Shown: piece after piece, positions 8,234 to 15,441 of the stretch
Layout: each line of letters opens with the position of its first letter
Position numbering within the stretch: position 1 is the stretch's first letter
From: Nocardioides pinisoli
GTDB taxonomy: Bacteria; Actinomycetota; Actinomycetes; Propionibacteriales; Nocardioidaceae
Assembly: GCF_024199985.1 (NCBI RefSeq)
Contig: NZ_JANARS010000011.1
Span: 80,018-144,017, forward strand
Length of the DNA stretch: 64,000 nt
Reading direction: 5' to 3'
The notes under the pieces: model-generated
Seen by the model: the letters and a program-made list of their open reading frames with translations, nothing else
The model's database searches: none
What the model was told of the DNA's origin: nothing
Program-made: the position numbers and the translations under genes

Positions 8234-8788
8234 TCAGTCGTCGCCGGCGGCCGTGGTGACCCACCACGAGACGCCGTAAGCGATCGCCGACGCGACGGGG
8301 ACGGCGACGAGCGCCCACCACTCGTCGAGCGAGCCCAGCAGGAAGACCAGCACCAGGACGGCCAGGATGCCGACGGCGAGCGCGCTGGTCGAGCCGGGGT
8401 GCGGCACGCCGAGCAGGCGCAGCAGCAGGCTTCCGGACCACGCCAGGGCCGCGAGGACGACCAGGAGGATCAGCAGCCCGGGTCCGCCGCCGCAGGACGA
8501 CGTGCCGCGCACTGCCTCGCAGCCGACGCCGGCCAGCCAGGCCAGCAGGACGGCCTGCCCACCGACCGCGACACCCGTCAGCGCCGCCGCGGGGAGTCCG
8601 GTCAGCGGGACGTCCGGGAGCCGTCGCCGGGCACCGCCAGGGGACGGCTCGGACGGCTGGGGGACCTCTGGGGGCGGTGCCTCGGTCGGCCGGGAGCTCA
8701 CCGGTCCGTCGGACGTCCTCGTCCGGCGCCGCAGCGACAGGGAGGGCATCTCGAGCGGGGGACCGTCGTCGGGGGCACCGTCTGCCAT
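8234..8788 (-). CDS. Hypothetical membrane protein
   Basis: 184 residues, family not recognised. A Pro/Arg-rich cytoplasmic N-terminal stretch of about 65 residues is followed by four hydrophobic segments, the last two around VGILAVLVLVFLLGSL and VAVPVASAIAYGVSWW. A pair of Cys (GVGCEAVRGTSSCGGG) sits in the first outside loop, compatible with a disulfide. ATG 8788 is the first in-frame start preserving this layout. It lies downstream of the DUF2157 gene on the same strand (83-base gap) and may be co-transcribed with it. No function can be given. Confidence 0.65.
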   Translation of the reverse strand: MADGAPDDGPPLEMPSLSLRRRTRTSDGPVSSRPTEAPPPEVPQPSEPSPGGARRRLPDVPLTGLPAAALTGVAVGGQAVLLAWLAGVGCEAVRGTSSCGGGPGLLILLVVLAALAWSGSLLLRLLGVPHPGSTSALAVGILAVLVLVFLLGSLDEWWALVAVPVASAIAYGVSWWVTTAAGDD

Positions 8789-8871
8789 GGAGGCACAGTG
8801 CCACACGACCGGGGCTCCCGGCCGTCGGGACGACCGTGCCTGCCGCACCCGCCACGTCAGTTCGTACGACG

Positions 8872-9846
8872 TCACGACCGCTTCGCACCCTGGTGCCGGG
8901 CGACCCAGACCGCCGCCCCGACCAGGGTGGCGCCGGTCGCGAGCAGCGTGAGCGCGGCCGAGAGCCGTCCGGGGAACCAGGCGTCGGCGGCGCGCGGCAT
9001 CGTCCAGAGCAGGGTGATCGCGGCGACGCCGAGCCAGGGCAGGCTCCGCTCCCACAGCGCCAGGCCCACTGCGGCGACCGCGGTCGCCAGCGCGAGCGCG
9101 ATGCCCACGTCGGACGGCATCGCGAGGGCGCCCAGGACGGCACCGAGCGCGCCGAAGGCCACCCCCGGGACGCGCGGCTCGAGCCGGCCCGCCCACGACA
9201 GTGCGGCCCAGCAGGCCGCGGTGGCCCACACGAGGGCGCCGCCCCACGAGGAGTCGGTCGAGGTGAGCTCCATGCCGACGCCCATGGCGGAGACCAGCAA
9301 CGGCGCGAGCAGGGCCAGCTGCTGGAGCCAGGTGCGACGCAGCCACCAGAGGGCGCCCGCGACGACCGCCGTCAGCGGGCCGATGACGACCAGGGCGTGC
9401 TCGTCGTACCGGTCCAGCACCTCGGTGCTGAAGACGCTGAAGAACCCGGCGGTGGCTCCCACGCCGAGGGCCCACAGCACCGAGCGCACGCGGCCGGCCA
9501 CCTCGCCGAGGCGCTCGGGCACGGCGAAGCCGGCGCCGATGAGGGCCAGTGCCGCGGCACCGATCAGGGCGAGCCGGAGGGGCACCGAGAGGTCGGGCCA
9601 GAGCATCCCGGTCAGGATCCCGGCGCCGATCAGCATGACGACGCCACCGAGGTAGCCGAGGGCCTCGACGACCAGGGACGGACCGGCCTCCGGCGACGGC
9701 TGCAGCGCGACCGCGGCGTGCGGCCCACGTCGCGCCGCCTCGTGCTCCCGGATCGCGCGCGACTGCTCGGGCGTGAGGAGTCCCGACGCCACCCACTCGT
9801 CGAGTGCGTCGAGCGCCGACGGAGACGGCTGGTGCGCGCTCCCCAT
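8872..9846 (-). CDS. DUF2157-type multi-pass membrane protein
   Basis: 324 residues. A cytoplasmic N-terminal segment (LDEWVASGLLTPEQSRAIREHE) of the DUF2157 type is followed by about ten hydrophobic helices through the C-terminus. ATG 9846 is preceded by GAGGAGGC, an excellent ribosome site; the open frame extends 41 codons upstream but without such a site. Function of the family is unknown. It diverges from lprG at 9996. Confidence 0.72.
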   Translation of the reverse strand: MGSAHQPSPSALDALDEWVASGLLTPEQSRAIREHEAARRGPHAAVALQPSPEAGPSLVVEALGYLGGVVMLIGAGILTGMLWPDLSVPLRLALIGAAALALIGAGFAVPERLGEVAGRVRSVLWALGVGATAGFFSVFSTEVLDRYDEHALVVIGPLTAVVAGALWWLRRTWLQQLALLAPLLVSAMGVGMELTSTDSSWGGALVWATAACWAALSWAGRLEPRVPGVAFGALGAVLGALAMPSDVGIALALATAVAAVGLALWERSLPWLGVAAITLLWTMPRAADAWFPGRLSAALTLLATGATLVGAAVWVARHQGAKRS

Positions 9847-9981
9847 CGCTGCCTCCTCAGGACGTGCGGTACGACGGGTCGTCCCGCACCTCCATGCTCG
9901 TCGCGCCGGTCGCAGCACGACATGTCCGAAAGGTCCCTCCTCGGAGGACGTTGTCCCCTGTCCCCGCACCTGCGGCGGTCG

Positions 9982-9987
9982 TAGTGT
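9982..9987 (+). promoter_or_regulatory. -10 element for lprG
   Basis: TAGTGT ends 8 bases before ATG 9996; no ribosome site is seen, so the message is probably leaderless. Confidence 0.5.
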
Positions 9988-9995
9988 CGATCGCC

Positions 9996-10697
9996 ATGGA
10001 GCGGGTACGCCGCGGCGTTGCGTCGCTGGCCGCCCTGGCGGCCCTCACGACGACGTTCGCGGCCTGCTCCGGCGGCGGCGGACAGGAGTCGGAGGAGACC
10101 CCCCAGGACGTGCTCGCCGCGGCCAAGACGGCGCTCGACGAGACCAGCGGCGTGACCCTGTCCCTGACCACCCAAGAGCTCCCCGACGGCGTCGACGGCG
10201 TCCTGGAGGCGACCGGCGTCGCCACCCGCGCGCCGGCCTTCGACGGCGACCTGGTCGTCATGGTCAACGGGCTGGAGGTGGACGTGCCGGTGGTCTCCGT
10301 CGACTTCACCGTCTGGGCCAGGCTGCCGTTCACCCGCTCGTTCAGCAAGGTCAACCCCGCGGACTACGGCGCCCCTGACCCGGCGGGGCTGATGGAGCCG
10401 GACAGTGGCCTGTCGTCCTGGCTCACCGCCGCGACCGACGTCGAGGAGGGCGACCGGGTCCGCGACGGCGAGGTCGTGCTGAGCTCCTACACCGCGACGC
10501 TGCCCGGCCGCGTGGTCGACGCGGTGATCCCGAGCGCCGACGAGGACGCCACGTTCCCCGCGACGTTCCGGATCGACCAGGACGGCCGGCTCCGTGCCGT
10601 GGACGTCTCCGGCCCGTTCTACGGCCCGAAGGGCACGGTCGACTACACCGTCAGCCTGGACGACTACGGGACCGACCAGGACATCCGCGCCCCGTGA
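9996..10697 (+). CDS. lprG: LprG/LppX-family lipoprotein
   Basis: 233 residues. Signal peptide with lipobox FAAC places the lipidated Cys at 24; the mature part starts with a short GGGGQESEE linker. The rest resembles LppX/LprA/LprF/LprG lipoproteins, which have a hydrophobic cavity that binds acylated lipids in the cell envelope. In M. tuberculosis LprG is encoded with the P55 transporter and helps move triacylated lipids outward. Here the stop overlaps the next gene (GTGA), the same pairing, which is the strongest support for the assignment. Confidence 0.82.
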   Translation: MERVRRGVASLAALAALTTTFAACSGGGGQESEETPQDVLAAAKTALDETSGVTLSLTTQELPDGVDGVLEATGVATRAPAFDGDLVVMVNGLEVDVPVVSVDFTVWARLPFTRSFSKVNPADYGAPDPAGLMEPDSGLSSWLTAATDVEEGDRVRDGEVVLSSYTATLPGRVVDAVIPSADEDATFPATFRIDQDGRLRAVDVSGPFYGPKGTVDYTVSLDDYGTDQDIRAP

Positions 10698-12469
10698 CCG
10701 GGTCCGACGCACCGGACCGCGAGGTCGACCGGCGCGGCCGGGTCCTGCTCGGCCTGGCCGCCGTCGCGGTGGGCTTCGCGGCGGCCGACAACTACGTCGT
10801 GGTGCTCGCCCTGCCCGACATGATGGGGTCGGCGGGGTTGTCGGCGGAGGACCTCCAGCGGGCCGCCCCGATCATCTCCGGCTTCCTGCTCGGCTACGTC
10901 GCGATGCTGCCGCTCATCGGGCGCATCGCCGACGTCCGGGGCCGGTTGCCGGTGCTGGTCGGGTCGCTCGTGGTCTTCGCGCTCGGCTTGCTGGTGACGG
11001 CCACCGCCTACGACCTCACCAGCGTGGTGGCCGGACGCCTCCTCCAGGGAGTGGGCGCCGGCGGACTGCTGCCCCCGACCCTCGCGCTGGTGGCCGACCT
11101 CTACCCGCCCCGTCGCCGGGGCGTGCCGCTCGGGGTGGTCGGCGCCGTGCAGGAGCTCGGCAAGGTCGTGGGGCCGGTGTACGGCGCCGTGGTGCTCGCG
11201 TTCGGCAGCTGGCGCACCATCTTCTGGATCAACCTGGCGGTCGGCCTCGTCCTGGCCGCTGCCCTCCGGCGACGGGCCGCGGGCACCACGCTCGAGCCTG
11301 TCGAGCCGCGTCGGGTCGACGTGCCCGGCCTGGTCCTCGCCGCCGCGGCCCTCGGCTGCCTGGTGCTGGTGATGGTCCAGCCCCCACGGTTGCTGGCGGA
11401 CGTGACGGCCGGGCTCGCCTTCCTCCCGGTGGTCGGGGACAGCCGGTGGCTCTCGCCCCTGGCACTGGCGTGCTTCGCGCTGACCCTGCTGCTCGTCCTC
11501 CGCTGCCTGACGGCGCGCGAGCCGCTGGTCGACGTCCGCTCCTGGCGGGCCACCCTGGCCGAGGTCGACCTGCCGGGCGCGTTCCTGCTCTCGGTGGTGC
11601 TGGCGACGATCATCCTGGCCTTCGCCACCGCCGACCCAGAGGTGCAGGTGCTGTCGCCGGCCGGCCCGTGGCTGCTCGTCGTGGGCGCTGTCGCCGCCGT
11701 GCTCTTCTGGCTCCGCAACCGGTCCGTGCCCCACCCGCTGGTGCCACCTCGCGCGGTGACCGCGACGCCGGCGTGGGGAGCGCTGGTGGTCAGCTTCTTC
11801 ATCGGCGCGGCAGTGATCGCCGCGCTGGTGGACATCCCGATCTTCGCCCGCATCACGGTCCACAACGACTCGCAGCTGATGGCTGCGCTGGTGCTGCTGC
11901 GGTTCCTCGTCGGGCTCCCGGTCGGCGCGTTCGTGGGCGGGTGGCTGACCCACCGCATGGGCGCCGGCGTGGTGACCGCCCTCGGCATGGCGGTGTCCGC
12001 GGCGGGGTTCGGGTGGATGTCGCAGTGGCAGTTCGAGGCGCTGGAGAGCCCGGTGGCCACGGTGCCGCTGGTCGCCGCGGGCCTCGGCATCGGCCTGGCC
12101 ATGGCGCCGGTCAACGCCGCGCTGCTCTCCGTCACCGCCGCCGGTGTCCACGGCCTGGCGAGCGCCCTGCTCATCGTGGCGCGCACGGTCGGCAAGCTGG
12201 TCGGCATCAGCGTGCTGACCACGATCGGGCTGCGACGCTACTTCGCCGCGCAGGCCGACCTGCCCGAGCCGATGGACGTCTGCGGGCCGGGGGACAGCCG
12301 GTGCGCCGAGTTCAGCCGGATCCTCCAGGACGCCGGGCTCGTCCAGCTGCAGACGATCTTCTTGGGCGCAGCGGCCTGCTGCGTCGCGGCCGGGCTGGTC
12401 GCGCTCGTGGTGTTCCGGCACGCCGACACCCGCGAGGTGCGCACGCCCCCCGTCGGGTCCGGGATCTAG
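10694..12469 (+). CDS. MFS transporter, P55 (Rv1410c)-like
   Basis: 591 residues with about 14 hydrophobic helices, the size of the DHA2/P55 class rather than 12-helix exporters. Motif A-like GRIADVRGRLPVLVGS lies after helix 2 and PPRRRGVPLGVVGAVQELGKVVGP fits motif C of this class. GTG start overlaps the lprG stop by four bases. The pair likely exports lipids, and by family may give drug tolerance. A long loop near residue 530 (CGPGDSRC) has two Cys that could form a disulfide. Ends before a strong terminator. Confidence 0.82.
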   Translation: MTGSDAPDREVDRRGRVLLGLAAVAVGFAAADNYVVVLALPDMMGSAGLSAEDLQRAAPIISGFLLGYVAMLPLIGRIADVRGRLPVLVGSLVVFALGLLVTATAYDLTSVVAGRLLQGVGAGGLLPPTLALVADLYPPRRRGVPLGVVGAVQELGKVVGPVYGAVVLAFGSWRTIFWINLAVGLVLAAALRRRAAGTTLEPVEPRRVDVPGLVLAAAALGCLVLVMVQPPRLLADVTAGLAFLPVVGDSRWLSPLALACFALTLLLVLRCLTAREPLVDVRSWRATLAEVDLPGAFLLSVVLATIILAFATADPEVQVLSPAGPWLLVVGAVAAVLFWLRNRSVPHPLVPPRAVTATPAWGALVVSFFIGAAVIAALVDIPIFARITVHNDSQLMAALVLLRFLVGLPVGAFVGGWLTHRMGAGVVTALGMAVSAAGFGWMSQWQFEALESPVATVPLVAAGLGIGLAMAPVNAALLSVTAAGVHGLASALLIVARTVGKLVGISVLTTIGLRRYFAAQADLPEPMDVCGPGDSRCAEFSRILQDAGLVQLQTIFLGAAACCVAAGLVALVVFRHADTREVRTPPVGSGI

Positions 12470-12495
12470 CCCGGCCGACGGGCCGGAGAAGACGA

Positions 12496-12526
12496 ACACC
12501 CGGACCCACGTCGTGGGTCCGGGTGT
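12496..12526 (+). terminator. Terminator of lprG-P55 operon
   Basis: Perfect 14-bp stem (12496-12509 with 12513-12526) with a 3-base loop, 27 bases after the stop codon. It also faces the tRNA-Pro on the other strand. Confidence 0.8.
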
Positions 12527-12549
12527 CCGCGATGTCCTGCGACATCACA

Positions 12550-12626
12550 TGGTCGGGCTGACAGGATTTGAACCTGCGGCCTCCTCGTCCCGAACGAGGC
12601 GCGCTACCAAGCTGCGCCACAGCCCG
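12550..12626 (-). tRNA. tRNA-Pro (anticodon CGG)
   Basis: 77 nt on the minus strand including encoded CCA. Acceptor CGGGCTG/CAGCCCG, anticodon loop TTCGGGA, T-arm GGTTCAAATCC. Discriminator A followed by CCA at 12552-12550. Confidence 0.95.
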
Positions 12627-12628
12627 CC

Positions 12629-12655
12629 GCCCTGATCGAGTGACCTCGTCAGGGC
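12629..12655 (-). other. Hairpin upstream of tRNA-Pro
   Basis: Arms GCCCTGA and TCAGGGC extended by CGAG/CTCG around a TGAC tetraloop. On the minus strand it lies between the gene ending at 12726 and the tRNA. It may end transcription of that gene or sit in the tRNA leader. Confidence 0.45.
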
Positions 12656-12665
12656 AACGTCGGCG

Positions 12666-12671
12666 AGCATA
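12666..12671 (-). promoter_or_regulatory. Possible -10 element for tRNA-Pro
   Basis: TATGCT on the minus strand, about 39 bases before the mature tRNA; TTCCAG about 18 bases further upstream is a weak -35. The intervening hairpin makes the assignment uncertain. Confidence 0.35.
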
Positions 12672-12725
12672 CCGGAGCGGTCAGGGGCTCTGGAAATCGC
12701 CCCGAGCCCGCGGACACCGGCCGGC

Positions 12726-13361
12726 TCACGGGGCGTGCTTGCGGGTCATGGTGAGGTGGGTGACGCCGCTGGGCGAGGACACCGCCTCGATGTCGAAGCG
12801 CTCCTCCAGCGCGTCGAGGCCGTCCCAGAGCCGCACGCCGCGACCGAGCACGATCGGCACCTGCACCACGTGCATGTGGTCGACCAGCCCGGCGCGGACG
12901 AAGTCGCGGATCATGCTGGCGCCACCGCCGAGGCGTACGTCGAGCCCACCCGCGGCCTCCATGGCCGTGGCCAGCGCGTCGGCCGGTGACGCGTCGAGGA
13001 AGTGGAAGGTGGTGCCGCCCTCCATCTCGACCGACGGCCGCGGCCGGTGGGTCAGGACGTACGTCGGGGTGTGGAAGGGCGGGTCGTCCCCCCACCACCC
13101 TCGCCAGTCGGGGTCGTCCTGCCACCCCGGCGGGCCGAACTTGTTGGCGCCCATGATCTCGGCGCCGAAGCCGACGTCGTGGCGCGAGGCGTAGACGGCG
13201 TCCATCCCCGACTGCCCGTCGTCGTCCCAGTAGCGGGTCGCGAACATCCACTCGTGCAGCCGCTCGCCGGCGTGGCCGAACGGCGACTCCAGGGACTGGG
13301 GCTCGCCGGTGCCGAACCCGTCGAGGGAGATCGAGAAGTTGTGGACCCTGGCGAGTGCCAT
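12726..13361 (-). CDS. Dihydrofolate reductase-family protein (RibD C-terminal fold)
   Basis: 211 residues. N-terminal NFSISLDGFGTG, the MGANKFGP segment, then LGGGASMIRDFVRAGLVDHMHVVQVPIVLGRGVRLW match RibD C-terminal/DHFR-like reductases: an NADPH-binding fold found in many actinobacterial paralogues of unknown substrate. ATG 13361 has a GAAGGAGG ribosome site. It lies 10 bases after a second DHFR-like gene, giving a two-gene unit of related proteins. It is unlikely to be the housekeeping folA or ribD because neither gene context fits. Confidence 0.8.
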   Translation of the reverse strand: MALARVHNFSISLDGFGTGEPQSLESPFGHAGERLHEWMFATRYWDDDGQSGMDAVYASRHDVGFGAEIMGANKFGPPGWQDDPDWRGWWGDDPPFHTPTYVLTHRPRPSVEMEGGTTFHFLDASPADALATAMEAAGGLDVRLGGGASMIRDFVRAGLVDHMHVVQVPIVLGRGVRLWDGLDALEERFDIEAVSSPSGVTHLTMTRKHAP

Positions 13362-13371
13362 GGCGCCTCCT

Positions 13372-13932
13372 TCAGGCGAGCGGTGGACGGTCGAGCACGG
13401 TGGGCCGGTAGTCGAGCATCTGCAGGCGTCCGTCGAAGGTGCTGCTCTCGACGAGCTCGAGGCGGACGTCGGGGTAGCCGTCGAAGACCCGCTCGCGGCC
13501 GGTCGCCCCGTTGATCACCGGGAAGACGACGACGCGCAACCGGTCCACGAGGCGGGCGCTCAGGAGCGTCCGGGCCAGCGTCAGGCTGCCGAGGGTGCTC
13601 AGGAGCGGGCCGTCCTGCGCCTTCATGGCCCGCACCGCCTCCACCGGGTCGTCTGCCACCAGCCGGGTGTTCGCCCACGCCAGCGGCTCGGTGAGGGTCG
13701 AGGAGAACACCACCTTGTCCCTCGCCTCCAGCTGGGCGAACGCCTCCGGCTCCTCGTCGGCCATCCCGGACATCAGCCGGTAGGTGGTGGCGCCCATCAG
13801 CGTCGTGCGCGTCTCCTGCCGGTCGAGCCAGGCGAAGTAGTCGGGCCCGCCCATGCCCCAGAGGCCCGGCCAGCCGTCGGCCGCGGCACACCCGTCGAGG
13901 GACACGATGAGGTCGACCATCAGCTCGCGCAC
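13372..13932 (-). CDS. Dihydrofolate reductase-family protein
   Basis: 186 residues. VDLIVSLDGCAAADG at the N-terminus, TLMGATTYRLMS near 50 and the C-terminal LVDRLRVVVFPVINGATGRERVF are the DHFR/RibD-like landmarks. GTG 13932 is chosen because GGGAG lies 7 bases upstream; an in-frame ATG four codons later is the alternative. It is the first gene of the pair with 12726-13361. Substrate unknown; NADPH-dependent reduction is inferred from the family. Confidence 0.78.
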   Translation of the reverse strand: MRELMVDLIVSLDGCAAADGWPGLWGMGGPDYFAWLDRQETRTTLMGATTYRLMSGMADEEPEAFAQLEARDKVVFSSTLTEPLAWANTRLVADDPVEAVRAMKAQDGPLLSTLGSLTLARTLLSARLVDRLRVVVFPVINGATGRERVFDGYPDVRLELVESSTFDGRLQMLDYRPTVLDRPPLA

Positions 13933-14008
13933 GCCACGACTCCCTTCTCCGTGCTCCCACACCACCACAGGCGGGCGCCGGTGAAAAGGGGTCAGGTACG
14001 ACGCGAGC

Positions 14009-14944
14009 TCAGCCGGTGGGGACGAGCGTCAGCAGCGTCGCCTCGGGGTGGCAGGCGACCCGGAAGCGGACGTAGGGGTTGGTGCCGAGGCCCGCGGAGA
14101 CGTGCAGCCAAGCCGAACCCTCGTCGCCGGGCGCCGAGTCCGCCGGGTGACGGTGCAGGCCGCGGGCGCGGGCCGGCTCGAGGTCGCAGTTGGTGGTGAG
14201 CGCCCGCCCGCGGCCGGAGAGGGTGGGCAGGCACACCTGGCCGCCGTGGGTGTGTCCGGCGATGATCGCGTCGTAGCCGTCGGCGGCGAACTGGTCGAGG
14301 ACGCGCAGGTAGGGCGCGTGGGCGACGGCCAGCCTCAGGTCGGCCGACGGGTCGGCCGGCCCGGCGACCCGCTCGAGGTCGTCGTAGGACAGGTGGGGGT
14401 CGTCGACGCCGGCGAAGGCGATCGTGGTGTCCCGCACCGTCAGCGACCCGAAGCCGTTGGTGAGGTCGAGCCAGCCGGCTGCGTCGAAGCGCGCCTTGAG
14501 GTCGGGCCAGGGGAGCTGTGGGGTCGAGGTGTTGCGCTTGCCGGTGTCGGGGAGCAGGTAGAGCAGCGGGTTGCGCATGCCCGGCGCGTAGTAGTCGTTG
14601 GACCCGAGGACGTAGACCCCCGGGACGTCGAGCAGGCCGCCGAGGGCGTCGGCGACGACCGGCACGGCGCGCATGTGGGCGAGGTTGTCACCGGTGTCGA
14701 TCACGAGGTCGGGCTCGAGGGCGGCCAGTCCGCGCACCCACTCCTGCTTGGCACGCTGGTCGGGCGCCATGTGGATGTCACTGAGGTGGAGCACCTTCAG
14801 CGGTGCATGGCCCGGAGGGAGCATCGGGACGGTGACGCGGCGGAGGGTGTACTGCCGAGCCTCCCAGGCGGCGTACGTCGCCAGGCTTGCGCCTGCGAGC
14901 GTCCCGACCCCGAGCGTGCGGCGTACGACGGGGAGGAGAGGCAT
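14009..14944 (-). CDS. Metallophosphoesterase
   Basis: 311 residues. One N-terminal hydrophobic segment (GVGTLAGASLATYAAW) suggests membrane anchoring. Metal-binding motifs in order: LSDIHM (D-x-H), DTGDN, GSNDYY (GNH[DE] variant with Asp in place of His) and GHTHGGQV. This resembles YkuE/YaeI-type calcineurin-like phosphoesterases. ATG 14944 is preferred for position; a start six codons upstream is possible. It diverges from yqeY with only 26 bases between the starts. Confidence 0.85.
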   Translation of the reverse strand: MPLLPVVRRTLGVGTLAGASLATYAAWEARQYTLRRVTVPMLPPGHAPLKVLHLSDIHMAPDQRAKQEWVRGLAALEPDLVIDTGDNLAHMRAVPVVADALGGLLDVPGVYVLGSNDYYAPGMRNPLLYLLPDTGKRNTSTPQLPWPDLKARFDAAGWLDLTNGFGSLTVRDTTIAFAGVDDPHLSYDDLERVAGPADPSADLRLAVAHAPYLRVLDQFAADGYDAIIAGHTHGGQVCLPTLSGRGRALTTNCDLEPARARGLHRHPADSAPGDEGSAWLHVSAGLGTNPYVRFRVACHPEATLLTLVPTG

Positions 14945-14970
14945 TCGGCAAGGCTGCCACAATGGTGCGC

Positions 14971-15429
14971 ATGAGTGCTCTGAAGGACCGCCTCCGCGCC
15001 GACCTGACCACCGCCATGAAGGCGCGTGACGAGCTGCGCTCCTCGACCATCCGGATGGTGCTGACCGCGATCACCAACGCCGAGGTCGCCGGCAAGGAGG
15101 CCCGCGAGCTCTCCGACGACGACATCATCGGCGTCCTCTCGACGGAGGCCAAGCGGCGCCGCGAGGCAGCGGTGGCCTTCGAGGAGGGCGGGCGCGCCGA
15201 GATGGCCGCCAAGGAGGCCGCCGAGGGCGAGGTGATCGCCGAGTACCTCCCGGCCCAGCTCAGCGAGGCCGAGATCGCCGAGCTCGTCAGCGCCGCGATC
15301 GCGCAGACCGGCGCCGCCGACGAGGGGATGCGCGCGATGGGCAAGGTGATGGGCGTCGTGACGCCCCAGGTCAAGGGCCGTGCCGACGGTGGCGCGGTCG
15401 CCGCGGAGGTCCGCAAGCAGCTGGGCTGA
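14971..15429 (+). CDS. GatB/YqeY domain-containing protein
   Basis: 152 residues, full family length. Starts MSALKDRLRADLTTAMKARD and ends with KGRADGGAVAAEVRKQLG, the YqeY hallmark (GRADGxxV near the C-terminus). The domain also forms the tail of GatB, where it contacts tRNA, but the free-standing protein has no established role. No ribosome site; CACAAT 7 bases before the ATG could be a weak -10, suggesting a leaderless message. It converges on the penicillin-binding protein gene with a 12-base gap. Confidence 0.9.
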   Translation: MSALKDRLRADLTTAMKARDELRSSTIRMVLTAITNAEVAGKEARELSDDDIIGVLSTEAKRRREAAVAFEEGGRAEMAAKEAAEGEVIAEYLPAQLSEAEIAELVSAAIAQTGAADEGMRAMGKVMGVVTPQVKGRADGGAVAAEVRKQLG

Positions 15430-15441
15430 GCCCGGGAGGGG

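Noticed and set aside
12629..12655. Riboswitch or T-box upstream of tRNA-Pro
   Set aside because: Only a simple hairpin, with no T-box or other aptamer-like conserved segments and no coding gene downstream.
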